This document shows, in pieces, positions 42,179 through 51,843 of a stretch of DNA of 64,000 nt. Made by a program: the position numbers and the translations under genes. Under the pieces are notes generated by a model that searched no databases, was not told where the DNA came from, and saw only the letters and a list, made by a program, of their open reading frames with translations. The stretch is from JAOTZA01 sp965224065 (GTDB taxonomy: Bacteria > Acidobacteriota > Thermoanaerobaculia > Multivoradales > JAHEKO01): NCBI GenBank assembly GCA_965224065.1, contig CBDCYF010000005.1, positions 3,534,001-3,598,000 of the forward strand, read 5' to 3'. The first letter of the stretch is position 1. Each line of letters begins with the position of its first letter.

Positions 42179-44155
42179 ATGTGCGGGATTGTAGGCATCG
42201 CCGGACCGGAGCTGTCGGGGCGTGACGGCGTGGAAGCGGTCCGGCGGATGGCGGCCACGATCGCCCACCGGGGGCCCGACGGCCAAGGCTTCTCGGGCGA
42301 TCCGGGTTGTTCGATCGGCATCCAGCGGCTGGCGATCGTGGACGTCGAGGCCGAGCCGCCTCCCTTCTCGAACGAGGATGGCTCGATCCGCTCGGTGGTC
42401 AACGGCGAGATCTACAACGGCGACGAGCTGCGCTCGGCACTCGAGTCGCGCGGCCACCGGTTCAACACCCGCGTCGATACCGAGGTCATCCCGCATCTCT
42501 ATGAAGAGCGCGGTCCCGATCTGGTGGACGAGCTGCACGGGATGTTCGCGCTGGCCCTGTGGGACGCGCCACGCCGGACCCTGCTGCTGGCCCGCGACCG
42601 GGCGGGAGAGAAGCCGCTGTTCTATTTCGAGCGCAACGGCGAGGTCGTCTTTGCCTCCGAGCTCCGCGCCCTTCTCGCTCACCCCGCCGCTCCGCGCGAA
42701 GTCGACCCGGTCGCGCTCAGCCGCTTTCTGCTGCACGGCTTCTTCCCGGCGCCGCTGACGCCGTTTGCGGGCATCCACAAGCTGCCGGCGGGCCATCGTC
42801 TGACCGCCGGTCCCGAGGGGGTTTCGGTCGAGCGGTACTGGGACCTGGCCGACTACTTCAGGCCCGACCCGTCGGATTTGCGGTCCCGCGCCGAGATCGC
42901 CCAAGAGCTCGACGCGCGGATCGCGCTGGCGGTCGAGCGCCGACGCAAGAGCGATGTGCCGGTGGGGGTCTTTCTCTCCGGCGGGATCGATTCCTCGACC
43001 GTCCTGGCTCACATGACCGAGCAAGTCGGCCCCGGTGTGCCGGTGTTCGCGCTCGGCCACACCGACACTGGTTTCGACGAGGCGGGCTATGCGCGCCAGA
43101 CCGCGGAGTTCTTCGACGCCGAGTTTCACCAGCTCATCCTGTCCGAGACCGATCTGGCCGAAGGGCTGGCGAGGGTGGGGGAGGGGTTCGACGAGCCGTT
43201 GGGAGACGCCTCGATCATCCCGACCCATCTGCTGGCGCGGTTTGCCCGCGAACACGTCAAGGTGGTCCTCTCGGGTGAGGGGGCCGATGAGCTCTTCGCC
43301 GGCTATCCGACGTACCCTGGACATCGGGTCGCCGGATGGTACCGGCGGCTCCCCAAGGCCCTCGGGCGCGGGGTGCTGGGTGCCGCCGCCAAGCTGGTGC
43401 CGGTCAAGATGGGCAACGTCGGCCCGGACTATCTGCTGCAGATGTTTGCCGCCGCGGCCGAGCGCGAGCTCCTCGAGCGTCACTCGGTCTGGTTTGGCTG
43501 TCTGCCCCCCGAGCGCCACGCCGATCTCTTCTCGCCCGCGCTCGCCGACCGGCTCGCCGTTGCCGACCCCTTTGGCTCGGCGCGATCGCAGCTCGCCGGG
43601 CGCGACTTTCCCGACGATCTGGCGCGGCTCCTCTACGCCGATTTCACCATGTATCTGCAGGACGACCTTCTCACCAAGGTCGACCGCGCCACCATGCTGG
43701 CTTCGCTCGAGGCCCGCGCGCCGTTTCTGGATCACGAGCTGGCCGAGTTTGTCGCCGGCCTGCCCTCCAAGCTCAAGCTCTCGGGTCTGACCACCAAGGC
43801 GATCCTGCGGCGGGCCGTCAGCCGGCGCTTGCCCAAGGCTGTGCTGAGCCGCCGCAAGCGGGGGTTCAACATCCCGTTCTCCCGCTGGCTGCTCCACGGT
43901 TTGGGCGAGGAGCTGCGGCAAAGGTTCTCGCGCGAGCGGGTGGAGTCGCGGGGACTCTTCTCGCCCGCCGGTGTCGAACGTCTGCTCGAAGAGCATCTGG
44001 CGCGGGAAGCCGATCACCGCAAACCACTCTTTGCCCTCCTCGTGCTGGATCTCTGGTGCGACCGGTTCTTTGGCGAAGGCAACGCCGTGCCGGTCGCCGA
44101 AGCCGGCGCGCCGCCGCCGATGCCCGAGCACTGCGTCGGCGAGGTGGCGTCGTGA
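42179..44155 (+). CDS. asnB: Asparagine synthase (glutamine-hydrolysing)
   Basis: 658 residues. N-terminal class II glutaminase with the catalytic Cys2 (MCGIVGI), RLAIVD and NGEIYN substrate motifs; C-terminal ATP-pyrophosphatase synthase domain with the P-loop VFLSGGIDSST (about residue 265) and LSGEGADELFAGYPTY. It makes Asn or amidates a surface-polysaccharide precursor. At over 640 residues with neighbours encoding glycosyltransferases, it resembles the long AsnB homologues found in polysaccharide clusters. The stop overlaps the next gene's GTG (GTGA). Confidence 0.95.
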   Translation: MCGIVGIAGPELSGRDGVEAVRRMAATIAHRGPDGQGFSGDPGCSIGIQRLAIVDVEAEPPPFSNEDGSIRSVVNGEIYNGDELRSALESRGHRFNTRVDTEVIPHLYEERGPDLVDELHGMFALALWDAPRRTLLLARDRAGEKPLFYFERNGEVVFASELRALLAHPAAPREVDPVALSRFLLHGFFPAPLTPFAGIHKLPAGHRLTAGPEGVSVERYWDLADYFRPDPSDLRSRAEIAQELDARIALAVERRRKSDVPVGVFLSGGIDSSTVLAHMTEQVGPGVPVFALGHTDTGFDEAGYARQTAEFFDAEFHQLILSETDLAEGLARVGEGFDEPLGDASIIPTHLLARFAREHVKVVLSGEGADELFAGYPTYPGHRVAGWYRRLPKALGRGVLGAAAKLVPVKMGNVGPDYLLQMFAAAAERELLERHSVWFGCLPPERHADLFSPALADRLAVADPFGSARSQLAGRDFPDDLARLLYADFTMYLQDDLLTKVDRATMLASLEARAPFLDHELAEFVAGLPSKLKLSGLTTKAILRRAVSRRLPKAVLSRRKRGFNIPFSRWLLHGLGEELRQRFSRERVESRGLFSPAGVERLLEEHLAREADHRKPLFALLVLDLWCDRFFGEGNAVPVAEAGAPPPMPEHCVGEVAS

Positions 44156-45831
44156 AGCCCGGTGGCTTTTGGCAGGCTTCCGGACGTTGGGTGGTGCTCT
44201 TTGCGGCGTTGCTGTTTCTCTGGCGGCTCGGCAGTCACGATCTGTGGGCCCCGGACGAGCCCTATTTTGCGGAGGGCGCGCGGGAGATGGTAGTCGATGG
44301 GCAGTGGGCGGTGCCGCACGTCAACGGTGTGGTCACGACCGACAAGCCGCCGCTGTTCTTCTGGCTGATCGCGCTTTTCTCGCTGCCGCTGGGCGAGGTC
44401 AACTCGTGGACCGCGCGTCTGCCGTCGGCTCTGGCGGCGCTCGGCACGGTGTGGCTGACGATGCGGCTGGGGGCCCGCTGGTACGGGGCCAAGACCGCCG
44501 CGCTCGCCGGCGTGATCCTGGCCACGACCCTGCTGTTCTGGACCAAGGCGCGCTGGAGTCAGACCGACGCTTTGCTGTGTCTGTGCATCTGGACGGCGTT
44601 GTCCGCCTTTGAGGCGTTTCGCAGCGGCGTGGCCAAGGGCCGCGGTGCGGGAGTTCTTTTCTGGTTTGCGATGGCGCTGGCGGTGCTGGCCAAGGGGCCG
44701 GTGGGCCTTTTGCTGCCGCTCGGGATCGCGCTGGTCGTTCTGGCCTGGGACCGAGACCTCGCGAGCTGGCGACGGTTCGCGCCGCTCACCGGGCCGTTGG
44801 TGTTTTCCCTGGTCGCGGGGGCCTGGATCGTCTTTACCGAGCTGGCCGGACCGGAGAGCTATTCGGTCTGGGGTGCGCTCAAGGAGCATTTTGTCGATCG
44901 CGGGGTCCACGGGATGCACCACAAACAGCCGCCGTGGTACTTCCTCGAGACCCTGCCGCCCAACCTGCTGCCCTGGACGGGTCTGATACCGGGCGCCCTC
45001 TTGCTGGCCTGGCGGCGGCGGACCGCGGGCGACCGGTTCGCCTTTTCGGTCGCCGCCTTTGTGTTGATTTTCTTTTCGATCTCGACCGAGAAGCGCGAGC
45101 TCTACGCGCTGCCCGCGGTCCCGGCCTTTGCGCTGATGGCCGCGGCGCTGGTGGCGGTGGTGTGCGGCTGGGACGAGCCGCGGGCCGGCGAGCCCAAACT
45201 CCTCAGCCGGCGTTGGGCGACGGTCGGCCACGGGGCGGTCGCCGGGATCCTGTTGCTGGCCGCCGTCGCCGTCGGCTTGGCCGCGAGCCGTTTCCCCGAG
45301 CTTCCCAAGGGTGTTGCCGTGACGCTCGGAGCCGCGCTGGCCGGAACCGCGGTCGGGATCTTCTATGCGTTGCACCGCCGCCGTTTTCTCAACGCGGTCC
45401 TGACCGCGGCCCTCGGGATGGGGCTGACCCTCCTGGTGGCCTCGACCCTGGTGCCACCGTTCTTCGAGCCCCGCAAGAGCGCGCGGCCGTTTGCTCTGCG
45501 GATCAAGGAAGTGACGGCCGAGTCCCGTTCCAGCGGGCTGTCGGTGGTGACCTACGAGCTGGGCAACCTGCCCGAGCCGTTCGCTTTCTACAGCGACGGC
45601 ATGTACACCCGTGAGACCAACGACCCCGAAGTGTTGATCGCCCACCTCGACCGCCCGGAGCCGGTATTTGCGGTGGCCAACGGTGGCAAGCTCGCGAGCC
45701 TGCCGCCGGGTCTGGCCAACAGGCTGCGGGTCGTCGACTCGACGCGCCTGGCGCGCCGGGACGTGCTGCTTCTCGCCAACCACCCCTACCCGGACGCCCG
45801 GCCGCTGTTGGAGACGGCCGGGCGCGAGTAG
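44152..45831 (+). CDS. ArnT/GT39-like polytopic glycosyltransferase
   Basis: 559 residues from GTG 44152, coupled to asnB by a GTGA overlap. First helix, then the conserved periplasmic loop with DLWAPDEPYFAEGAREMV (Asp-Glu pair of GT-C enzymes) and VNGVVTTDKPPLFFWL. About ten further helices follow, then a C-terminal periplasmic domain (EVTAESRSSGLSVVTYELGN). This matches the ArnT/4-amino-arabinose transferase branch of GT39, acting with a polyprenyl-phosphate sugar on a lipid or polysaccharide. Substrate not determined. Confidence 0.9.
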   Translation: MKPGGFWQASGRWVVLFAALLFLWRLGSHDLWAPDEPYFAEGAREMVVDGQWAVPHVNGVVTTDKPPLFFWLIALFSLPLGEVNSWTARLPSALAALGTVWLTMRLGARWYGAKTAALAGVILATTLLFWTKARWSQTDALLCLCIWTALSAFEAFRSGVAKGRGAGVLFWFAMALAVLAKGPVGLLLPLGIALVVLAWDRDLASWRRFAPLTGPLVFSLVAGAWIVFTELAGPESYSVWGALKEHFVDRGVHGMHHKQPPWYFLETLPPNLLPWTGLIPGALLLAWRRRTAGDRFAFSVAAFVLIFFSISTEKRELYALPAVPAFALMAAALVAVVCGWDEPRAGEPKLLSRRWATVGHGAVAGILLLAAVAVGLAASRFPELPKGVAVTLGAALAGTAVGIFYALHRRRFLNAVLTAALGMGLTLLVASTLVPPFFEPRKSARPFALRIKEVTAESRSSGLSVVTYELGNLPEPFAFYSDGMYTRETNDPEVLIAHLDRPEPVFAVANGGKLASLPPGLANRLRVVDSTRLARRDVLLLANHPYPDARPLLETAGRE

Positions 45832-45846
45832 GTCGTTATCCGTTTA

Positions 45847-47934
45847 CTAGGGCGCGAAGTCGTCGATCTGCTCGTAGCCCTCGGGGAGCACCATCTCGAA
45901 GAGCTCGGGCTTGAGCTCGGGGTCGACGGACAGCTCGGCCATGGTGACCTGGATCGAGCCCTCGCCACGCTGCGGGTCGGAGAACCGGCGGATTCGCCGC
46001 CGCGGTAGATAGTCCTCGGTGGAGAAGTACCACGTCGACTGACCGCGACCGCCGCTGTAGACGACGTCGATCTTGTAGCACTCCTCGCCAGCGATCTCCT
46101 CGGTGCCGAGGAGCTCGGCCTTGTCGGCGCTGAGCTCGTCGTCAAAGGGCGTCGGATGGACGAACTCGGCCATCCCCAGCGTCGTCAGGGCGCGGCCACT
46201 CGAGCCCAAAACGCCCGGGTCCATGTCCTGGTAGGCCTTCTTGGCCTGGTGATCGATAAGAAAGAAAAGGTCGCCGTTGCCTCCGCCCGAGATCAACACC
46301 GGCTCGTCGCTTCCCTGGCGGCTGGTCTTGACCTTGGCCCAGAATTTCTCCGGGGTCTGGCCGTTCCACCCGGTCATCAGCCCTTCGCCTTCGGCCGGCG
46401 CGACAAATGCTGTCGCGATGCCCGCGGGCTCGACGCTGGCCTTGAAGCGGACCGCCTGGACCGCTTTGACCGCCGCGTCGACCTTTCTGAGAATGGCGAT
46501 GGCTTCGGAAACCTCTTCTTCCTCGGTCTCCATCGCCTCTTTTGCGGCCTCCATCACCTCGTGGGCTTCCTCGACGGCTTCCTCGGCAAGCGTCTTGGCT
46601 TCGGCCATCATCGCCTCGGCCTCCGAGACCTCCTCGCCGCGGCTCAGGTCGAGCGCCATGATGTTGACCTTGTCGCGCACGTACATTTTGTTGCCGACCA
46701 CCGTCGGAACGGTCCAGGCGACCCGGTTGAGGAGCTCGACTTCCGAGTGAACGGTGAGGTCCTCGGGGGTGGCGGTGGTGAGATAGAGCTTGCCGTCCTC
46801 ATCGAGCGCGATGACGCGACCGTCGGCAGAGAGGATGTTGGCCTTGCCAAAGCCACGCTTGCGCCACGGAATCTCACCGGTCTTGACGTTGACCGCCGAC
46901 ATAAAGGCGGGGGAGCGGGTGCCGCTCGAGCCATAGACATAGTCCCCGTCGCCGACGCTGGTCACGTGGTAGAACTGGATCTTGCGAGACGACCACAGCT
47001 CCTCGACCTCGGTCTTGCCGTCCTCGCGGTTGGACAGCTTGAGCCCGTGGGCGCCGGCCTGGGGTGACGACAGAAACAGATACTGGCCTTCGACCAGGAT
47101 CGGCGGGTTGATGTTCTGGCGCCACTGGTTCTCCTGCGGGTAGCTCCACAGCAGGTCGCCGTTGGCCGGGTCGAGACCGATGAGTTCGGTGGCCATAAAG
47201 GTCACGAGCTGCTCCTTGCCGTCGACTTCCAGGATCTGCGGTGTGGCGTAGCTGTTCTGGAAATCCTGAGCCTGCCAGGCGATCGAGCCGTCCTTTTTGT
47301 CAAAGGCCACGACGCTCTTACCCTCGCCGCCGACCAGGGCGATGATGGTGTCGCCGTGCTCGATCGGGCTGGAGGAGTAGCCGTGCGGTAGCAGGTTGCC
47401 GCCGAACTCCTCGCCCCACAGATCGTGTGACCAGGCGATCGAGCCGTCGCTCTTGTCGAGACAGTGCATCCGGCCGGCGACACCGATGGTGTAGATCCGG
47501 TCGCCGACGATCAGGGGCGTGGCGCGCGGCCCGATCCCGAACTGGGTGACGTGATTCTCGTGCGGGTCGTGGTGATACTTGGTTTCCCAAAGGGTCTTGC
47601 CGGTGGCGGCTTCGAGCGCCACGACGGATTCTTCCTCGCCGCTGCGATACATGGTGTAGAGGCGGCCGTCTTCCACCAGCACCGCCGAATACCCGTCACC
47701 CAGCTCACGGGCCCAGAGCTTTTTGGGGCCGGCCGCGGGCCATTCCGCGGCGATTCCCTCGGCATGTGCCTTGAAGTCCTGGCCGGGGCCGCCCCAGCGA
47801 GTCCATTTTTCTTTCGACTTGGCCTCGGCGCCGGTGTCGGCGGCGAGAGGCAGGGCGAGTGTCAGGAGTGCCAGCGCCAGGACGGTGGCGATGCCGGTAT
47901 AGAGGCGCGGGCGGCGGTTCAGAGTGTTCTGCAT
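45847..47934 (-). CDS. Secreted PQQ-like beta-propeller fused to a LolA-like domain
   Basis: 695 residues. A signal peptide (hydrophobic run ATVLALALLTLALPLA) is followed by a PQQ/WD-like propeller (about 45-430) with blades such as VVALEAATGKTLWET, MHCLDKSDGSIAWSH, VVAFDKKDGSIAWQA and LIGLDPANGDLLWSY. Next is a long Glu/Ala-rich helix (about 440-500) and a C-terminal half-barrel domain (DQAKKAYQDMDPG ... CYKIDVVYSGGRGQSTWYFS ... LPRRRIRRF ... PELFEMVLPEGYEQ). The last part has the shape of LolA/LppX- or DUF2092-type lipid-binding domains. An export or envelope-sensing role is possible but unproven. A GAGAGGAG ribosome-binding site precedes ATG 47934. Confidence 0.82.
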   Translation of the reverse strand: MQNTLNRRPRLYTGIATVLALALLTLALPLAADTGAEAKSKEKWTRWGGPGQDFKAHAEGIAAEWPAAGPKKLWARELGDGYSAVLVEDGRLYTMYRSGEEESVVALEAATGKTLWETKYHHDPHENHVTQFGIGPRATPLIVGDRIYTIGVAGRMHCLDKSDGSIAWSHDLWGEEFGGNLLPHGYSSSPIEHGDTIIALVGGEGKSVVAFDKKDGSIAWQAQDFQNSYATPQILEVDGKEQLVTFMATELIGLDPANGDLLWSYPQENQWRQNINPPILVEGQYLFLSSPQAGAHGLKLSNREDGKTEVEELWSSRKIQFYHVTSVGDGDYVYGSSGTRSPAFMSAVNVKTGEIPWRKRGFGKANILSADGRVIALDEDGKLYLTTATPEDLTVHSEVELLNRVAWTVPTVVGNKMYVRDKVNIMALDLSRGEEVSEAEAMMAEAKTLAEEAVEEAHEVMEAAKEAMETEEEEVSEAIAILRKVDAAVKAVQAVRFKASVEPAGIATAFVAPAEGEGLMTGWNGQTPEKFWAKVKTSRQGSDEPVLISGGGNGDLFFLIDHQAKKAYQDMDPGVLGSSGRALTTLGMAEFVHPTPFDDELSADKAELLGTEEIAGEECYKIDVVYSGGRGQSTWYFSTEDYLPRRRIRRFSDPQRGEGSIQVTMAELSVDPELKPELFEMVLPEGYEQIDDFAP

Positions 47935-48110
47935 GATGCTCCTCTCGGGGTCGTTGAACGGGGATCGGCGTCAGGGCCGGCCTTGGGGCCGGAAGCGCAC
48001 GGCGGATCCAGGAAGCGGCGATAGCTTCTCACAGGTCGCCCCCTGGTACGGAGTTCGGGCGCGGAGGTTGCGTCTTTCGATGTCCGAGAAACCGGCCGGG
48101 CTCGATCTGC

Positions 48111-48869
48111 TTACAAAAAGCGCCGGTGCCAGGCCGACATCCAGTAGTAGTGGCCGGAGAGCTTGCGGGCGAACCGGCGCTCGCTGTCGTTGGGGAAGAC
48201 CATCATCCGGGGCAGCGCCCAGAGGCTTTGCGTGGGAGGCTCGCCGGCGTAGGCGGAGCGGTAGCCAGCCGCCCGGACCGTCTCCCGAGCCTCGGGGCTG
48301 TGGTGCGCGTAGGGGTAGCAGAAGTCGGTGACCGGCCGTCCGACGGCCTCTTCCAGAACGCGCTTTGATTCGACGGCTTCTCGCTCGATCTCGGTCTCGG
48401 GAATCCGGGTGAGGTCGGAGTGGCTCAGCGAGTGCGAGCCGAGGTCGTGACCGGAGTCGAGCCAGGCGCACAGCTCCGCGGCGTCGGCGATCCGTCCGGT
48501 CGCCGGGCCGTGCTCGGACGCGCCGCCGTAGGAGGGAGCAAGCCGGGCCTCCTGACCCAGCAGACCCGCCGGCACAAACACCGCGGCCCGCAGCCCGGCC
48601 GCAGCGAGCATGGGGGCGGCGATGCGCAGCGTGTCGGCAAAGCCGTCGTCGAACGTCAGCAGCACCGAGCGCCGGGGCACCCGCCCCGAGACAAAGGCCT
48701 CGTACGCCTCGTCGAGCGACAGGGCGCGAAAACCGCGTTGGGTGATCCAGGTGAGGTGCGTCTCGAACGTCTCAGGCGAGACCGTCAATGCGGGATCTCC
48801 GTCGCCGGTTCGGTCGATGCGGTGGAACATCAGTACCGGCAACACGCGGCGGGGCAGCCAACCGGTCAT
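48111..48869 (-). CDS. Polysaccharide deacetylase (CE4, NodB-like)
   Basis: 252 residues from ATG 48869 (ATGA overlap with the GT4 gene). The NodB domain has motif 1 LLTFDDGFAD (Asp-Asp), motif 2 HDLGSHSLSHSDL (H-x3-H metal ligands), and motif 3-like DFCYPYAHHS. No signal peptide is seen, so the enzyme may be cytoplasmic, acting on a sugar intermediate made by the coupled glycosyltransferase. It removes N- or O-acetyl groups with a divalent metal. Confidence 0.9.
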   Translation of the reverse strand: MTGWLPRRVLPVLMFHRIDRTGDGDPALTVSPETFETHLTWITQRGFRALSLDEAYEAFVSGRVPRRSVLLTFDDGFADTLRIAAPMLAAAGLRAAVFVPAGLLGQEARLAPSYGGASEHGPATGRIADAAELCAWLDSGHDLGSHSLSHSDLTRIPETEIEREAVESKRVLEEAVGRPVTDFCYPYAHHSPEARETVRAAGYRSAYAGEPPTQSLWALPRMMVFPNDSERRFARKLSGHYYWMSAWHRRFL

Positions 48870-49975
48870 GCGGCTTCCTCTGACAGCTCGGCCAACAGGT
48901 GCTTCAGCCGTTCGACCGTGTTCTCGAGACGGAAATCGAGCGCCCGGGATCGTGCCCTCCCGCTCCAATCCTCCTCGAGCGCGCTCCGGACCGCGGCGGC
49001 CCAAGTCGCCGGATCCCGGTCTTCGACCAGTACCCCGGCGTCACCGACCATCTCGCGTCGGGACTCATCGGATGAGGTCACCATCGGCTTCCCGCAGGCC
49101 AGCGCTTCGAGGACGCTCAGGGGCGCGGATTCGAGCGGCGAAGTCAGCAGCACCGCGTCGGCGGCGGCGTAGAGCTCCGGCATCTCGGCGTGGGGCACAG
49201 CGAGCCGCTGATAGCGGTCGCCTCCGAGCTGCTCGGCTGCCAGCCGGTCGATCCGTTCCGCCAGCGGCCCGTCGCCGGCGATGACCAGCGATGCATCGGT
49301 GGCCGCGACCGCGCGGACCGCCAGCTCGGGGTCCTTCTCGGCCGAGAGCGCGCCGACCATCAGGACTCGGGGTCCGCGGACATCGAGCCGCCGGGGCTCG
49401 GCATCGGGCGAGAAGGCCTCGGTGTCGACGACCTGCGGCACGACCTCGACCCGCAACCCCGGCACCTCTTGCCGGATGGCCTGTGCCGCCCATTGGGTGA
49501 AGGTGACATAGAGGTCCGGGCGGCGACGCGCAAAGGGCACTTCCCAGCCCGCATGGGCGCCGTGGGCGATGTCCAGAAGACGCGCGCCGGTCCGCCGGCG
49601 CACACCGGCCAGGAGCATCCCGCCCCACAGACCGGTCTCGTGCCAGATGACCGCGTAGCGGCCGCGGAGGAGCGAAGGCAGGGCGCGCAACAGATGAGTG
49701 GTCCACTCGACGTGCAGCGGATCCAGGAAGAGAGTGTCGAGGAGCTTGCGAACGGGCGTGGCCGATCGGTACAGGGGCTCGACCCAACCGCGCGGGATCG
49801 CGCGGTGCTTCACTCCACCCGGGCCGCGGCCCGAGCGCGAGTAGACGTGGAGATCGAAATGCTCCTCCAGCCCCGGCAGCACGGTGTCGAGAAACGACTC
49901 GGCCCCGCGCCCGACCACACCAAAACCGGAGAGAACCACGGCCACGCGGGGCCTGGAGGCGACCGCGGAGACCAC
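48866..49975 (-). CDS. Glycosyltransferase family 4
   Basis: About 369 residues with two Rossmann domains (GT-B). N-terminal GFGVVGRGAESFL (acceptor-side Gly-rich loop). C-terminal donor-binding motifs: VGALSAEKDPELAVRAVAA, LVIAGDGPLAERI and AVLLTSPLESAPLSVLEALACGKPMV (E-x7-E). The GTG at 49975 is preferred to TTG 49990; a TAGGTT hexamer overlaps the latter. It is coupled to the deacetylase gene by ATGA. Acts in polysaccharide or glycolipid assembly. Confidence 0.9.
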   Translation of the reverse strand: MVSAVASRPRVAVVLSGFGVVGRGAESFLDTVLPGLEEHFDLHVYSRSGRGPGGVKHRAIPRGWVEPLYRSATPVRKLLDTLFLDPLHVEWTTHLLRALPSLLRGRYAVIWHETGLWGGMLLAGVRRRTGARLLDIAHGAHAGWEVPFARRRPDLYVTFTQWAAQAIRQEVPGLRVEVVPQVVDTEAFSPDAEPRRLDVRGPRVLMVGALSAEKDPELAVRAVAATDASLVIAGDGPLAERIDRLAAEQLGGDRYQRLAVPHAEMPELYAAADAVLLTSPLESAPLSVLEALACGKPMVTSSDESRREMVGDAGVLVEDRDPATWAAAVRSALEEDWSGRARSRALDFRLENTVERLKHLLAELSEEAA

Positions 49976-50006
49976 CGGGCCGTCCCCCAACCTAGTCCCC
50001 CACCAT

Positions 50007-51656
50007 TCAGGCCCCCATCAGCCCCTTGATCTCGCCGTCCACCAGGTCCATCTTGGTGGCTTGCGGGATCAACGGCAGCCCGGGCATCCGCATGATGTCG
50101 CCCAGCAGCGGCACCACGAAACCGGCGCCCGCCGAGATGACGAAATCGCGCACCGTGATCTCGAAGTCCTCGGGCCGGCCGGCCAGCCGCGGGTCGTCGC
50201 TCAGCGACGCCGGGGTCTTGGCGACACATAGGGGGAGCTTGTTGTACCCTAGCGCACGGATGCGCTTGAGGGTCGTCTTGGCCTGTTTGGTGTAGGTAAC
50301 CGTGGCGGCGCCGTACATCTTGCCGGCGATCTTGCGCAGCTTGTCGGCGATGGGCTCCTCCCAGTCGTAGAGCGGGTGGAAACGGGACGAATCCTTGTCG
50401 GCGTGCTCGACCAGCGTGGACGCCAGTTCGCGGGCGCCGTCGCCGCCCTCGCCAAAGTGGTCGGAGACGGCAAACGGCGCCTTGACGCCTTGACACGCCC
50501 GGCGCACGACCTCGATCTCGTCGTCGGTGTCCGAGGCGAATTTGTTGAGCGCCACCACCGGCAGCTCGCCAAACGTGCGGATGTTCTCGATGTGTTTGTA
50601 GAGGTTGACAAGACCCCGCTCGACCGCCTCGGGGTCGGGCCGGTCGAGGTCCTTTTTCTTGATCCCGCCGTGACGCTTGAGGGCGCGCACGGTGGCGACC
50701 AGCACCACCGCCGCGGTGTCGAGGCCGGCCGAAACGCATTTGATGTCGAAGAACTTCTCGGCTCCCAGGTCGAAACCGAACCCGGCCTCGGTGATCACCC
50801 AGTCGGCGTGGGCCATCGCCATCTTGGTGGCGATGACCGAGTTGCACCCGTGGGCAATGTTGGCGAACGGTCCGCCGTGGATAAAGGCCGGCACGCCTTC
50901 GCAAGTCTGGACCAGGTTGGGGAGCAGCGCGTCCTTGAGCAGGACGGTCATGGCCCCCACGGCGCCGAGCTGTTTGGCCGTGACTGGCTCGTCGCGATAG
51001 GTAAAGGCCACCAGCAGGCGCTCGAGCCGCGCTCGCAGATCGTCCGCGTCTTCGGCCAGGCACAGGGTGGCCATGACCTCCGAGGCAGCGGTGATGTCGA
51101 AGCCCGCCTCGCGCGGCACGCCCTGGAGCTTGCCGCCGAGCCCGATGATCGCGTGGCGCAGGGCGCGGTCGTTCAAGTCCATCACGCGCCGCCAGATCAC
51201 CCGGCGTGGATCCAATCGCGGCTTCTGGCCGTGGTAGATGTGGTTGTCGAGCATTGCCGCCAGCAGATTGTTGGCGCTGGTGATGGCGTGAAAATCGCCG
51301 GTGAAGTGCATGTTGATGTCGGCCGTGGGCACCACGATCGACTTGCCGCCTCCGGTGGCGCCACCCTTCATGCCGAAGATCGGTCCCAGCGAGGGCTCGC
51401 GCAGGGCCAGGCAGACGCTCTTGCCGATCTTGGCCAGGCCCTGGGCCAGCCCGATCGACGTCGTGGTCTTGCCTTCGCCGGCACTGGTCGGGGTGATCGC
51501 CGAGACCAGAACCAGCCGTCCCTTCGGGCGGTCGTTGTCGCGCGCCCGCAGCTTGACCTTGGCCTTGTCGTCGCCATAGAGCAGAAGGTCCCGACGATCG
51601 ATCCCCAACTCTCGGGCGACGTCGAGAATGGGGCGGGGTGCCGATTTTGTGCTCAT
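50007..51656 (-). CDS. fhs: Formate-tetrahydrofolate ligase
   Basis: 549 residues, the usual family size. P-loop TPTSAGEGKTTTSIGLA (about 55-70), PSLGPIFGMKGGATGGG, INMHFTGDFHAI and HNH-type loop region are all present and match monofunctional FTHFS. It joins formate to tetrahydrofolate with ATP, giving 10-formyl-THF for purines or C1 assimilation. With the formate dehydrogenase in the same window this implies formate is a handled metabolite. A GGAGG ribosome-binding site precedes ATG 51656. Confidence 0.96.
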   Translation of the reverse strand: MSTKSAPRPILDVARELGIDRRDLLLYGDDKAKVKLRARDNDRPKGRLVLVSAITPTSAGEGKTTTSIGLAQGLAKIGKSVCLALREPSLGPIFGMKGGATGGGKSIVVPTADINMHFTGDFHAITSANNLLAAMLDNHIYHGQKPRLDPRRVIWRRVMDLNDRALRHAIIGLGGKLQGVPREAGFDITAASEVMATLCLAEDADDLRARLERLLVAFTYRDEPVTAKQLGAVGAMTVLLKDALLPNLVQTCEGVPAFIHGGPFANIAHGCNSVIATKMAMAHADWVITEAGFGFDLGAEKFFDIKCVSAGLDTAAVVLVATVRALKRHGGIKKKDLDRPDPEAVERGLVNLYKHIENIRTFGELPVVALNKFASDTDDEIEVVRRACQGVKAPFAVSDHFGEGGDGARELASTLVEHADKDSSRFHPLYDWEEPIADKLRKIAGKMYGAATVTYTKQAKTTLKRIRALGYNKLPLCVAKTPASLSDDPRLAGRPEDFEITVRDFVISAGAGFVVPLLGDIMRMPGLPLIPQATKMDLVDGEIKGLMGA

Positions 51657-51801
51657 GGTGCCTCCAGGGCAACGCGCGGGGAATCCCGGCGAAATGGTTC
51701 GAGTGAACTTGCGTTCCGCACGCGGATGCTACCCGATTGGGCGCTTTGTGGAGGTGTTCTCGGCGTCCTTGAAGGGCACTCTCGAGGAAGGTGCCGGCGT
51801 C

Positions 51802-51807
51802 TATAAT
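51802..51807 (+). promoter_or_regulatory. -10 box TATAAT of the PQQ/EF-hand propeller gene
   Basis: Perfect TATAAT 36 nt before ATG 51844, with AAGGAG at 51831-51836 as ribosome-binding site. No good -35 at 17 nt. This gene therefore has a leader, unlike others in the window. Confidence 0.55.
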
Positions 51808-51843
51808 CGTGCGGCTCACGAATTGCCGACAAGGAGTCTCTCC

